NCBI RefSeq assembly: GCF_034190915.1
Contig: NW_026947507.1
Location: 20,437,501-20,501,500 of the forward strand
DNA length: 64,000 bases
Direction of reading: 5' to 3'
DNA from: Cavia porcellus
Taxonomy: Eukaryota > Chordata > Mammalia > Rodentia > Caviidae
In this document: in pieces, positions 45,590 through 55,389 of the stretch
Position numbering within the stretch: the stretch's first letter is position 1
Layout: each line of letters begins with the position of its first letter
Notes under the pieces: model-generated
Seen by the model: the letters and a program-made list of their open reading frames with translations, nothing else
Told to the model about the DNA's origin: nothing
Database searches by the model: none
Translations under genes and position numbers: made by a program

Positions 45590-46315
45590 TGAATGCAAAA
45601 TTTAATAAAATATAAAGGGATCCTAGATCTAAAACTTTCAAGACCCCTGAGACTATCAGTTATAAATGGTGAAGTAATGTGGTTACAAAATAGTTGCAAT
45701 GTGGGTCAGATCCTAAAGGTGTTACAGGCAGCTGAGTTAGTTAGAAATATTATAGGCAGTCAAACATGGCTGACCCTCAAAGGAGCCAGTGAAGAAGACC
45801 AGATATCTTGCAACCTTGGAGGAGACAGACATCTTCTGCTGTGGGCCACATCTTAAGACAAAAAAGCAAAACAAATGCAACCACACCCTAAGTATAAACA
45901 TCAGGGATTGTTATTCTAAAAAGGTATAGATCACCTGTGAGGAAGCCAGGAGTTACCATCCCAACCCCATACAGGAAGAGTCACTGTTCTTTAATCATGC
46001 CCACTTGGTACTTACTTCCTCATTTGTTCCTGATTTAATCAATTTTATCTGAGCAATTAATCTTATTGGTTAACCACAGATCTCTCCATCTTGCGAGTTC
46101 CCATGGTTTCCCTATCTTGGACCCATCTTACCCATGGTTTTGGTTCATTAAAGTCCCTAGAAAAGACAATCCTTGGCAACCAGTTCAGGACCCCTTCTAT
46201 CTCTCTCTCCCAGATAGAACTTTCTCTCAATAAATATATTCTGCTCTTAACCTAAAATTGTTCCTAAATTCATTTTGAGAACATGAACTCTTACTGAGAC
46301 ATCTATAGGTTGGGA
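45590..46315 (+). repeat. Probable solo LTR of an unassigned endogenous retrovirus
   Basis: An AATAAA signal at 46229-46234 follows a pyrimidine-rich run (CTATCTCTCTCTCCCAG) and a CATTAAAGTCCCTAG block. The upstream part is GC-neutral, with several GG-rich stretches. No pol or gag sequence was found next to it. Ends are approximate; the 87-residue frame at 45593-45856 has no recognised homology. Confidence 0.4.
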
Positions 46316-47418
46316 GTTTCATTCCCCTATTTCAAAGAGGGTACAACTCAGTGAGCAAAGCTAGTAATAGAAGTACTAATAGGAGCAAGAACTAAAAAGT
46401 GATAAAGTCAACACCAAAGACATAAATTAGATTAGAATCAGCATTGTTTGATAGAAGAAATGAAAATGTCAGTGCTGATTCTGCCTCTGAATTTTAGTAA
46501 TTGTGAAGGACACTCAACTTGTTTGAATCTCAGTCTTTTTATCTGTAATTTGAAAAATACTAATTCTTTGCAGTTTTATTGTAAGGTTTTAATAGATAAC
46601 AATGTAAAGGGGCCAAAAGACTATGCTTAACAATGCCACTGAATAAACATTAGCAGCACATAATTCTAGAAGTAGTGCATATGAAACCAAATAGCCTCAG
46701 AACTGTCAAATGTGAAGCAAGACAATGCAGGAAGTGGCTGTAAACCAAGTTGCACTAGATAGCTTTTAAAAATACTTAAGAGAGAAAGTTTAATGTGTTG
46801 TGGTAGGGTTAGGTTAAATATCAAAAGTTCTGAAACGTGTGGCCAGGTTTGAGAATCAATGGTGTAGCCAAAGATGCAAAAGCAGCTCATAGTGACAGTG
46901 TGGTATTACAGAGAGTCAAGATACTCAGACTTTATTTTGTATTAGAAAACAGTCCAGAATTTTAAATTCCCACCAACACATTTGACTTTAGCCATTGTAT
47001 TTATTTCTAAGCATTTATTTATGCATGAAGCAGTGGTCTATAATTTATCTGGCACAACACGTGAAACAACAGTGATAGCATAAAAGTAATACAAGAGATG
47101 CTACCTAAATTGTCTGCTACAATTTTGAAAGAGCATTAACTTTTTGATTTTTTTCTCTTTTTAAGTAAAAATGTAGATTAGACGTATAGGTGTGGGGGCT
47201 AATAAAAATGATTTCAAAATCAACTGTGGAAGCCTCAAGGAAGAAACTAATATCATTAATACACCTAAGAATTTTATTATCAGGGGGTGATTTTATTAAC
47301 ACTTTAATGAAGGAGAAGCCTACAAACCCTTTGCAAAAGGGGTTGCAAAACATGATAAATCTGGCAAAAGCACCATTCTGCCTTTATTTCTGTCTGAAAA
47401 GTTCTTCTTAATGTAGAT
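46316..47418. other. AT-rich stretch before provirus 1
   Basis: No repeat family or gene recognised. Two opposed frames at 47117-47411 overlap and are chance. Confidence 0.4.
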
Positions 47419-47422
47419 GTTG

Positions 47423-47769
47423 GTTTAACAACTGTAGAGGGGAGGAAGAGGAGGAGGTGGAGCTGCGGTGGCTGAAAAGATAAGAAGTATAAAATCTAAG
47501 TAACCTTTATTTTGGGAATGCGGGAGAGACACCCCCGACCCCATGGGGCATGGCATCTCCACCCCGGGGCCATCAATCTCTCTGTGGAACACGTGGAGTG
47601 AGGCACATAAGTAGCCTCGGCCTGGGGTGGAACCTAAGGGAGCATTAGTGATGCACAGGTAGCCCATTGGTCTTAGTTTGGCACCAGAGGTAATTCCTAA
47701 GGGTGGGGGAGATAGGAGCTTCCTGGATTTACTGGCTACAGTATCTGGCCTGGGCCAGCAACCCTTTCA
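47423..47769 (-). repeat. Provirus 1 3' LTR
   Basis: On the minus strand it starts TGAAAGGGTTGCTGGCCCAG at 47769. An AATAAA signal lies within (TTTATTTTGGGAATGC on the plus strand, about 47510). The outer end (GTTTAACAACTG) is altered relative to the other LTRs (TGATAGAACTG), so the exact end is tentative. Confidence 0.85.
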
Positions 47770-47815
47770 TATCCCGTCTTATGATTATTATGAAAAGGGG
47801 TGAAGATTTCTCTAA

Positions 47816-48172
47816 CTACTTCCTGCTGGCTGAGGGTGCTGTACTGGGGTCTAGGGGAGTCGACAGGATGACAGTTGATGCCCATGTAGAAGCTGGTGCC
47901 AGGAGTTTTAGCCAGGACAACTTCACTGGTGAATGCACGTATGTTAGACTGAAAAAACAAAGAGACAAGATGTTATGAGGAGACATGGCACTGTCAGAAT
48001 TATGGACCCAAGTGGGGTAGAGGAAAAGGTATCTTTGATTTAGACATGTTATTTTATCAGGATGATGTTGAGGTAGGAACATTTTTATGGCAAGGCAGAA
48101 TTCTGAAAAGTTAAACATGGGATTAGGAGGAGTGAAGTTATGAGAGGTGCTTATTCCCCCATATGAAAGCAT
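47816..48172 (-). pseudogene. Provirus 1 conserved block upstream of the 3' LTR
   Basis: A 118-codon minus-strand frame in the position where env would lie. It is clearly homologous to 61527-61800 of provirus 2 (shared PHNILSLCF and LTYVHSPVKLSWLK). I do not recognise it as surface or transmembrane envelope: no furin-type site and no CX6CC motif is visible. It may be env-derived or family-specific sequence. Confidence 0.5.
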
Positions 48173-48263
48173 AAAAGTTAAAAGGTAGGTAGGTAAGGCT
48201 TGTCTCTGGTATATATGACGTTGTAGTCTGTAGGCAATCCTGTTAAAGAGTCTTGCTCTTTAA

Positions 48264-48309
48264 AATGATCATTAATAGAATGTAAGAATGATCATTAATA
48301 GAATGTAAG
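48264..48309 (-). repeat. 23-bp perfect tandem duplication
   Basis: AATGATCATTAATAGAATGT + AAG occurs twice in a row. The second provirus lacks this block, so the duplication arose after insertion or in a sub-lineage. Confidence 0.9.
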
Positions 48310-48387
48310 AAATTAAGTACCAAAGTGGATAACAAAACATGAAAGCCTGTGAGTCGTAAGGCAGAGATGAGTATCAAAAGGATACTC

Positions 48388-48773
48388 TTATGTCCACGAA
48401 TATAGAAAATGTCTTACCTTAAGAGTTTGGGCGTTGAGACAGACACCCACAAAGGTGGTTGGCCCCTGTGAATCTCGGGCAACAATTTTTGTCAGTGACA
48501 AATCTGGCAGTGCCCTGTGAGGGCTAGAAGTTAGGATGGCCCAGCTATTCTCTGGTGGCCAGGATAGCCCAACAGCCCTGGAGTAAGGCATCAAAGAATG
48601 CCAGGATGGGGCATTTTTTGTCTAATGTCTTCTGCTGCATTTGAGCGTGGCCCACGGCGGGGGGCGGGGGGGCAGGTAGCTTTACCTTGTGCAGATTTGT
48701 CTGTCTCAGAACTGCAAGTGTTATTTAAAATATGAAAAACCATATCAAGGTCTCTGTGGAGCTTGAAGGTCAA
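48388..48773 (-). pseudogene. Provirus 1 nucleocapsid-protease remnant
   Basis: Two out-of-phase minus-strand frames (48591-48773, 48388-48594) are homologous to 60204-60660 of provirus 2. The first covers sequence just before and into the zinc-knuckle region. The second ends where the protease active site would begin (VRHFLYSWT), then homology jumps past polymerase and integrase. Frame breaks and loss of all catalytic domains make it inactive. Confidence 0.5.
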
Positions 48774-49289
48774 GTTTTGCCTTGTTGTTTGAGATTTGGA
48801 CTATAGTAAAAGCTATCTGTATAATTAAGTAAGTATGTAGGAGCTTAATATTGGCATTTAAGATTATAAGGCAGGCTTTATCTGGATGTTATATCACTTT
48901 TTATAGGGTGTCACATGGAATTAACAAAAAAGACTTTAATGGAAACATTTTGCAGTAAAGGTTTATCAATTTTATGAATAAATTTATATGATCCAGTTGT
49001 TAAACAGGAGGTTGGTGACAACACAGTTTAACAGAGAACATTACTGGTGGTGGACAACATTAGAATTTTTTCACAAAACTTTGTCTTGGAACAGAGCTAG
49101 TGGTTTCCAGCAAAAAGGAATTGATAAATATCTCTTAATTTTAGTGGTCAAAAGAGGATTAGTGTAGACTTTGATTAATAAGCAAGGCTGGTAAAATTAT
49201 CAGGTGGCCAGTAATATTGAATAAATGGTAGAAAAATTGTAAGAAAAAAATAGCCTCTCTTGAGTGGAAGTGAATTGTAAAAAAAAAAA

Positions 49290-50075
49290 AAATGTTTGAG
49301 TGGAGCCGCGAGACGTTGGAAACGCGCAGTGTTTAAGGCAGCTTGAAACTCTGAGATAGATAGTGCCTGTAGGGAGAAAGCAGAGTTGTGATTGGGATGG
49401 GGTGAGCGCCACCACACAACACGCAGGGGCAGGCTGACATGGAACATGCAGAGTGGGCAGGGTGAGTGCTGGGACATAGCACGCAGGGGCGGGCAGAGAT
49501 CCCACCTAGAAGCTGCTATGACGGCGTTAAGACGGCACAGGGAAATAATGTATTTCAGCTGCGACCGCACATGGCGGGGGGCTTGGAGGCCTGTAGTGGT
49601 GGCGAGAGGTGGCACCTGGTGCCACGGAGAGACAGTGGCAGCGGCAGCATGTGCTCGGCGCCGTGGGGGGGTGGTGCCGCAGAGGGACGCCGGTTGTGGC
49701 GTGTGCCTGGTGCTGCAGTGGGACGCCTGTGGCGATGCATGCCCGGCGCGAAGGGCTGTGGGGTTAGGGGGCAGAAGCTGCGGTGGTAGTGGGGCTGGGA
49801 GACGCATAGCCTGAGGCCAAGTGGGCTCTGCTCCCAGAGGTGCAAGACCGGCAGCTGGCGAGCGGCAACCTGTAGGAGCCGGCTCGTTTGCAAGGGACGC
49901 GTGGCCCAGGATGCTGCGCCAAAAGCTGAACCCGTGGTGTGGACAGCTCGCACGTATCTCTCAGCGGTGGAATGGGCCAGCACCGGCACAAATGAGCTGG
50001 TGCAGCGTGGAACAGGTTGGATGAGGAGCTGAAACTGTGGGGCCCACAGAATTGGAGCACAATGTGAGAGCAAAA
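49290..50075 (-). repeat. GC-rich, internally repetitive proviral leader
   Basis: CpG-dense sequence made of degenerate units of roughly 35-45 bp built on CACGCAGGGGCGGGC, GTGCTGGGACATAGCACG and GGGACGCCTGTGGCG-like cores. It is matched by a CpG-poorer counterpart at 59040-59460 in provirus 2. Long overlapping frames on both strands (for example 49175-49807 minus, 49392-49814 plus, 49555-50073 minus) result from the GC content and repetition; none resembles a retroviral protein. Confidence 0.7.
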
Positions 50076-50577
50076 AGAAAAAAAGCTGTTTAAAATCTAA
50101 AGCAGTTTTATGTGAATCTCTTATCGCCTGGTCTCATTTTAATCTTGGCGGCAGGGGGGATGGGTTGGCGCGCACGGGAAACAAAAGGAAGCTGGCAGTG
50201 CGGTGCGGGGGAGAGGAAGCGCGCACTGGGAAACAAAGAGACGCTGGCAGCGCGGTTGGGGGTTAGCAGGAGAAAAGGAGGCACTGAGAAAAACTCTTAA
50301 AGACTGCAAGGGAAGAGCTGTTATCTCTTTAAGTGCAGGGAAGGGGAGGGATCCTGGAAGAGACAAAGGGACAGGGAAGCTGGCAGGAAAGGGGCACATT
50401 TTAATGCAAAGATAAGAGAGTTTTGTAAGCTTATCTGCAGTGTGATAAGCCATAAGTAGCTATTGTTTCTGAAGGGGACAGGAAGGAGTCCCCGAGATAA
50501 AATCTGGTGTGGGGTTTAGCCCATGGGGCTACAATCAGATGAGGCAACAGACCGTGGTCTGTCAGGATTTAGAGTCG

Positions 50578-51084
50578 CAAATTAAAACCACACTGAGATA
50601 CCATCTCACTCCTGAAAGAATGGCCAGGATCAAGAAAACCAACAACAACAAATGCTGGAGAGGCTGTGGGGAAAAAGGAACTCTCCTGCACTGTTGGTGG
50701 GAGTGTAGACTGGTACAGCCTTTGTGGAGGTCTGTCTGGAGGTTTCTCAAAAAGTTGGGATTGGAAATCCCATTTATTCCAGCTATTCCACTTCTAGGCA
50801 TATTCCCAGAAGAACTGAAAGCATCATACCACAGGGATATATGTGCACCTATGTTTATAGCAGCACAATTTGTAATCTCCAGATCTTGGAAACAACCCAA
50901 GTGTCCATCAACTGAGGAATGGATAAAAAAGATGTGGTATTTCTATACAATGGAGTATTATTCAGCTATAAAGAAGGATCACATTGAGATATTTATCAAT
51001 AAATGGGCACAGCTTGAGACCATACTCATAAGTGAAATAAATCAATCTCGCATGTATGAATACCGAATAGTTTCCCTAATGTAA
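50578..51084 (+). pseudogene. LINE-1 ORF2 C-terminal fragment
   Basis: The frame, open to TAA at 51082-51084, encodes about 168 residues of the ORF2p C-terminus: it starts [20 protein letters not shown], contains the cysteine-rich [18 protein letters not shown] segment, then [22 protein letters not shown]2p is the endonuclease/reverse transcriptase of LINE-1; both catalytic domains lie upstream and are absent. The frame is intact over this length, so the copy is fairly young. The ATG upstream (50509) lies in proviral DNA and is irrelevant. Confidence 0.9.
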
Positions 51085-52156
51085 GTAATGATTCAAATAT
51101 ATAAAAATATGTGATAATCATGATTCCCCATTATGTGGCCTTGAAGCCTTATAAAATTTTCACTTATTAATTAGAAAGAAGGCTTTATTCTGGGCTTTTT
51201 GATATGGAAATATTTGAAGCTATAGTATATGAAGTTTTATCCAAATATTTTAAGGAAAAAGACAGACACTATGGTAACTACTATTCTTTAAAAAAAGTAT
51301 TTAGCTATCTCTTATGTTTATTTTAATTAAGGGAAAAATTTAAAAAATTAGGATATATAGTAGTAACTCTTTTCGATCTCCTATTAACTTGTTTTGAAGT
51401 CCTGTAATACTCCCAAGATCTTGTTTTGACTGATTAGACTCTGTTCCATTCTGTGCGATAGTAGCAAGTTTGAAGGTATAGGCAACTAATTTGAAGGCAA
51501 TAAGATTCACAAAGATGCCCATTCTGGTTTGACTATTGTCTCCTTTGGAAGTCCTGTAATGTTCACAATGCCTAAGTTTTATTGGTCTTGTTCTCCACTG
51601 TTTTGTCCGGCTTTATAATATCTAATGAGATGGACAATTCCTTTTAAGGAAACAAGAGACAATGTTGATAACCATTGTTGATAACCTTGTACTCTGTTCT
51701 ACATCATGTGCTAGGTCTATCCTTAGTTTTGACTTACAGCTTTGTTTTGCCATATTTGACTTTATTCTCTCCCCCCTAAAAAAGTAATAAGAACTAAGGA
51801 GTAATAAAATCCAAAATGTGTAAATTTTGTTGTAAAAAAGAGAGGGAGGGGAAAAAAAAAGAGCTCTAATGGATATAACAGCAAGTGTGTTTAGGGATGT
51901 TAAATAGCTGACTATATTAATGTTTTTGGATCATTGAACACAGCTGTTTGCAGTCTCTCTGTTTGAATGTCTACTTTGTATTCTTTGATACTGTGATTTG
52001 AGCAACTATTTCCAAGATGTTAATATGTAATCTATTAACAGGTGATTTCTTACTGTTATGTTTTTTTTTTTTGTAGTTCTGTATTATGTGTAACCTTACA
52101 CTGCTTTGTTTTGTTTTGTGTTTTTCTCTTTTTCCTCTTAAATTAAAAAAAAAAAA
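51085..52156 (+). repeat. LINE-1 3' UTR
   Basis: About 1.07 kb between the ORF2 stop and the poly(A), long for a LINE-1 3' UTR. It contains a purine-rich tract (GAGAGGGAGGGGAAAAAAAA, about 51840-51860) of the kind conserved in LINE-1 3' UTRs and able to form G-rich or triplex structures. Confidence 0.8.
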
Positions 52157-52556
52157 TAGAGTTGTCACACTGTACCCCGGACTGACGGATTGGCTATATA
52201 AAAAGCTTTAAAGTGAGGGTTTCTCAGTGTGGGCTGTCCAGAGTGGACATCAGCTTGCCTAGAAAGCCCCAAAAGCTCTGGAAAAAACGTGAGGGCCTAG
52301 GTTTGGGCTATCTAAAAGACATGAAAGGGTCACGAACCCACGCAAAGAGGGGAGAAAATCCACGTGAGCCTGGCTCAGTGGCTGTCTCCGGGGAGTTGCT
52401 CACCTGTGGTAAATTGGTGGGTGTTGTTTGAGAAGCAGAAGTGAAGCATGTAATTTCTGAGTATAGAAGTGAGGAATTACAGGATGAAGTCTGGTGGGTC
52501 TTGAACAGCAGGGGACTCAAAACTGGCAACCAGCCCCAAGAGTCTCTCACCTGCTG

Positions 52557-52574
52557 TTCCTGGTCACGACACCA
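52557..52574 (-). other. Provirus 1 primer-binding site
   Basis: Two bases inside the 5' LTR, the minus strand reads TGGTGTCGTGACCAGGAA. It best fits a mutated tRNA-Glu site, given the clearer copy in provirus 2 at 58215. Confidence 0.55.
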
Positions 52575-52576
52575 TC

Positions 52577-52916
52577 TGATAGAACTGTAGAGGGGAGGAA
52601 GAGGAGAAAGACTGGCGGCGGCTGAAAAGATAAGAAGTATAAAATATAAGTAACCTTTATTTTGGGAATGTGGGGAGAGACAACCTCGACCCCCTGGGGC
52701 GTGGCATCTCCACCCCAGGGACAGCGATCTCTCCATGGAACACGTGGAGTGAGGCACATAAGTAGCCTCGGCCTGGGGTGGAACCCAAGGAGGCATTGGG
52801 GATGGTAGCCCATTGGTCTTAGTTTGGCGCCAGAGGTAATTCCTAAGGGTGGGGGGAGATAGGAGCTTCCTGGCTTTACTGGCTACAGTGTCCAGCCTGG
52901 GCCAGCAACCCTTTCA
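52577..52916 (-). repeat. Provirus 1 5' LTR
   Basis: It starts TGAAAGGGTTGCTGGCCCAG at 52916 and ends TTCTATCA at 52577 on the minus strand. It holds an AATAAA signal (plus strand TTTATTTTGGGAATG, about 52656). By eye it aligns with the 3' LTR along its full length. Confidence 0.9.
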
Positions 52917-52985
52917 GTTGGGAAACTCTTTTCTCTAGGTAGATAGCTAGTTATCTTAATTAAAGTATAAAAAAGAAGAATCAGC

Positions 52986-53055
52986 ATTCTTAAGTGAATA
53001 AAGGTGAATTCTTAAGTGAATAAAAAAATTTTATTCTTAAGTGAATAAAAAAATT
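52986..53055. repeat. Three-copy tandem repeat, ~22-26 bp
   Basis: ATTCTTAAGTGAATAAA occurs three times, with short A/T-rich spacers. Confidence 0.85.
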
Positions 53056-53129
53056 CCTGTATTGGGAACTTTTTTGATCAGTGATTATATATCTGGATCT
53101 AGTTTGTAATTCAGTTGGTTCATTACAGA

Positions 53130-53513
53130 GTGTTATTGTTTGTATTGAAAGTCTCTCTTCAAAGCTTCATGTGGTGATGGTGGGGAGCTTTTCAGAGGTG
53201 GCTGATTCAAGAGTTTGCGGTTGATGCATTGTCTAATGCTGGGATTAATGGTGTGAGTGCTATACCATCCTAGGGCAAGTAGTCTGCATACAGGATAAAA
53301 GAGGAACAGAGAGGCTTGTTTCTCCCTTTTGCTTTTGTTGCTTTAGGTCTCTTCTGTTAGCATGAAAAGTCACCCCACTGTCACACCACCCTGCCTTAGA
53401 GTCAGGTGATTATGGACTGAAACCTCCACAAACTCAAGATAAATGAACTTTCCTCTCTCAGTTTTGGGCATCAGGTATTTTATCTCAGCAACAAGAGAAA
53501 AGTAATCAAGGCA
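53130..53513 (+). repeat. MaLR-type LTR, plus strand
   Basis: It starts TGTTATTGTTTGTATTGAAA and contains TTAATGGTGTGAGTGCTATACC, CCTCCACAAACTCAAGATAAA, then ATTTTATCTCAGCAACAAGAG and AAAAGTAATCAAGGCAC at its end. Confidence 0.8.
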
Positions 53514-53518
53514 CAAAG

Positions 53519-53604
53519 CTACTCAGTTCAGGAGCCTGAGCCAAGAGGATTGTAGCCATTTCAAAGCCATCCTGGGCTACATAGTGAGACTCCATCTCAA
53601 ATAC
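53519..53604 (+). repeat. B1-type SINE fragment
   Basis: TACTCAGTTCAGGAGCCTGA, CATCCTGGGCTACATAGTGA, GACTCCATCTCAAATACAAA. 5' end missing. Confidence 0.8.
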
Positions 53605-55100
53605 AAAGCTACTTATATAATCATCCTAAAATCTTAAAACTTAGCACATGCATAATTTGTGGATATTTATGATAACATACATAAAATCTTGCAAAAGTTC
53701 AGAGACTGGGAATCTCCTGGTCTTATGAATACACCTTTATAGATTCACACAGTTCACTTACTGTTAAAGAGACCAATGAATACTCATTTTCAGCATCACA
53801 GAAATCTTGCATATACAGCTTTTAATTGGTCTTTTTTAAACATAACATATTTGACCTTTAATATTTAATTATTAATATATCTCAAACAATGATAACCTTT
53901 AAATGTTAATTTTCAGCCACAGACTAGGGGAAATATTTTGAGAAACATATCTGATAAAAGATAATAGCTGTCTAGAATGTACAAAGAAGTATTAAAACTG
54001 GAAAATAATTAAGCAAGCAACCTGGCTAAAAAATGGACCAAAGATACAGATACTCTACCAAGATAATACCATAATGTACGAAATCAGTATATAAAAGATA
54101 CTCTACATCATGTGCCTATATCTATCTTTATGCTTTCTATATTATAAAATTGAAGACGAAACTGACAAAAAGGCATGGTCAGAAAAATGTGAGAAAGCAA
54201 ACATCCAACATGAAAAACATGTGTAGAAATAGAAACTCTTGGTCATTGATTGGAATGTAAGATGGGCCAGCCACTTTGAAAGATAGCTGGGTAGTGTCTT
54301 GTGAAACTACACAATAGTCGTAAAATGCAAACCAACATGAAGATCTATAGCATCTTTGTTTATTTAGAATAGCCAAAATGTGGAAGCAATCAAGACTGAG
54401 AGAAGCATAAGAAAACTGGAATCTCCAGAAAATGAAATATTAGGTGGCAGAGGATGTGTAGAAAATCTTAGTAATTTCTATTCAGTTTTTCTTTGAATCT
54501 AAAACTGCTCTAAAAATTTATTAAGTGTGAAGGAAAGGAAAGAAAGAGTGGAAAAAGGGAAGAACAAACTTGCTTTCTTAACCAACAGGTATAATCTCTG
54601 CATTCTGAAATAATAAAGTAGATAAAGCAAATCTTTAGCTCCTAGAAAGGAAAAATTTCTCTAGTATAACTGAACAAGATATGAAATAATGTATCTTATT
54701 GTGTATCACAAGATGGAATATTTTTGTGTAGTTTTATGATGTCAGCTAAATTGTAGCATCTTTCAGAGTCGAAGGACAAAAACATTGCATATTTTAAGTA
54801 TAGAGATTATACATTCTTTAAAAACCTAAAATTGTTATAGCTTTTCAAACTAGGAACAAAAAGGTCACTATGGCATCCTATAGACTTTAATTTGTAAACA
54901 TAATAAATAACCCATATAAATGGAAAGTTTGGAGTACACCCCTACTTGTTCTTGATTAATGAGTTCTTGCAACCAAAGTCTCATAAAATATATTTCTTGT
55001 TGTGATCCCATATGGAGCCATTTTAAAGGAATTCTAAGCCCTTCTTGAAGTCCCTAGTTGAGCTTGCTTACTTTGTCCTTCTAGCCCAGGAAACGAGTTT
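53605..55100. other. AT-rich stretch, nothing recognised
   Basis: Single-copy sequence. The small frame at 54179-54376 has no support. Confidence 0.4.
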
Positions 55101-55119
55101 TCCATGCGTGAAAGACTTG

Positions 55120-55345
55120 GACCAAAATTAATTTTTTTTCCTCTTGGCTTTTTGAATGTTTTGCTTTTCATTTTCATCCTCTACTTTTTCTCATTTTTTT
55201 TCTTGATTCTTTCCTCTTCAATTTTGCTTTTCTTATTTTTTATTTTGTTTTTCTCAGTTTTCCTTTCTTTTTGCTTTCTTAATTTATTACTCTTCCTCAT
55301 TTTTTATTTGTTCTTTTTTGTAATTTGGTTAGTATTTATTTTCAT
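55120..55345 (+). repeat. Polypyrimidine-rich, T-dominated tract
   Basis: About 225 bp of TTC/TTTTTC/CTTTTC-rich sequence with almost no purine runs. A 94-codon frame (55104-55388) through it yields only F/L/I/S residues, the expected product of low-complexity T-rich DNA, not a membrane protein gene. Confidence 0.75.
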
Positions 55346-55389
55346 TTATATATTTTGGATTTCAAACTATGTTTTGATTTCATTATAAT

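Larger units (their letters stand above)
50578..52156 (+). mobile_element. 5'-truncated LINE-1 nested in provirus 1
   Basis: It begins inside ORF2 (50578), ends with A13 (about 52145-52156) and is flanked by TAGAGTCG (50570-50577) and TAGAGTTG (52157-52164), an 8-bp target-site duplication with one difference. Removing it brings together provirus sequence collinear with provirus 2 at 58655-58695. It is therefore younger than provirus 1. Its last ~145 bp are almost identical to the fragment at 6981-7127. Confidence 0.9.
47423..52916 (-). mobile_element. Provirus 1: class I endogenous retrovirus, non-autonomous, interrupted
   Basis: On the minus strand the order is 5' LTR (52916-52577), primer-binding site (52574-52557), leader, GC-rich repeat region (about 50070-49290), nucleocapsid/protease remnants (48773-48388), a conserved block of unknown nature (48172-47816) and 3' LTR (47769-47423). 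A LINE-1 (50578-52156) sits in the leader. GTTG at 47419-47422 and 52917-52920 is a likely 4-bp target-site duplication, the size expected of gammaretrovirus-like integration. Reverse transcriptase, integrase and an intact gag are missing. By eye the two LTRs differ at roughly 8% of sites, so the insertion is old. Confidence 0.85.

Noticed and set aside
49175..50073. Long frames (up to 210 codons) in the GC-rich part of provirus 1
   Set aside because: They occur on both strands over degenerate repeats and are not conserved as frames in provirus 2. No capsid, matrix or other retroviral domain is recognisable.
55104..55388. 94-codon hydrophobic frame as a membrane protein
   Set aside because: It is a T-rich pyrimidine tract translated into F/L/I/S. 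No start context or conservation signal.
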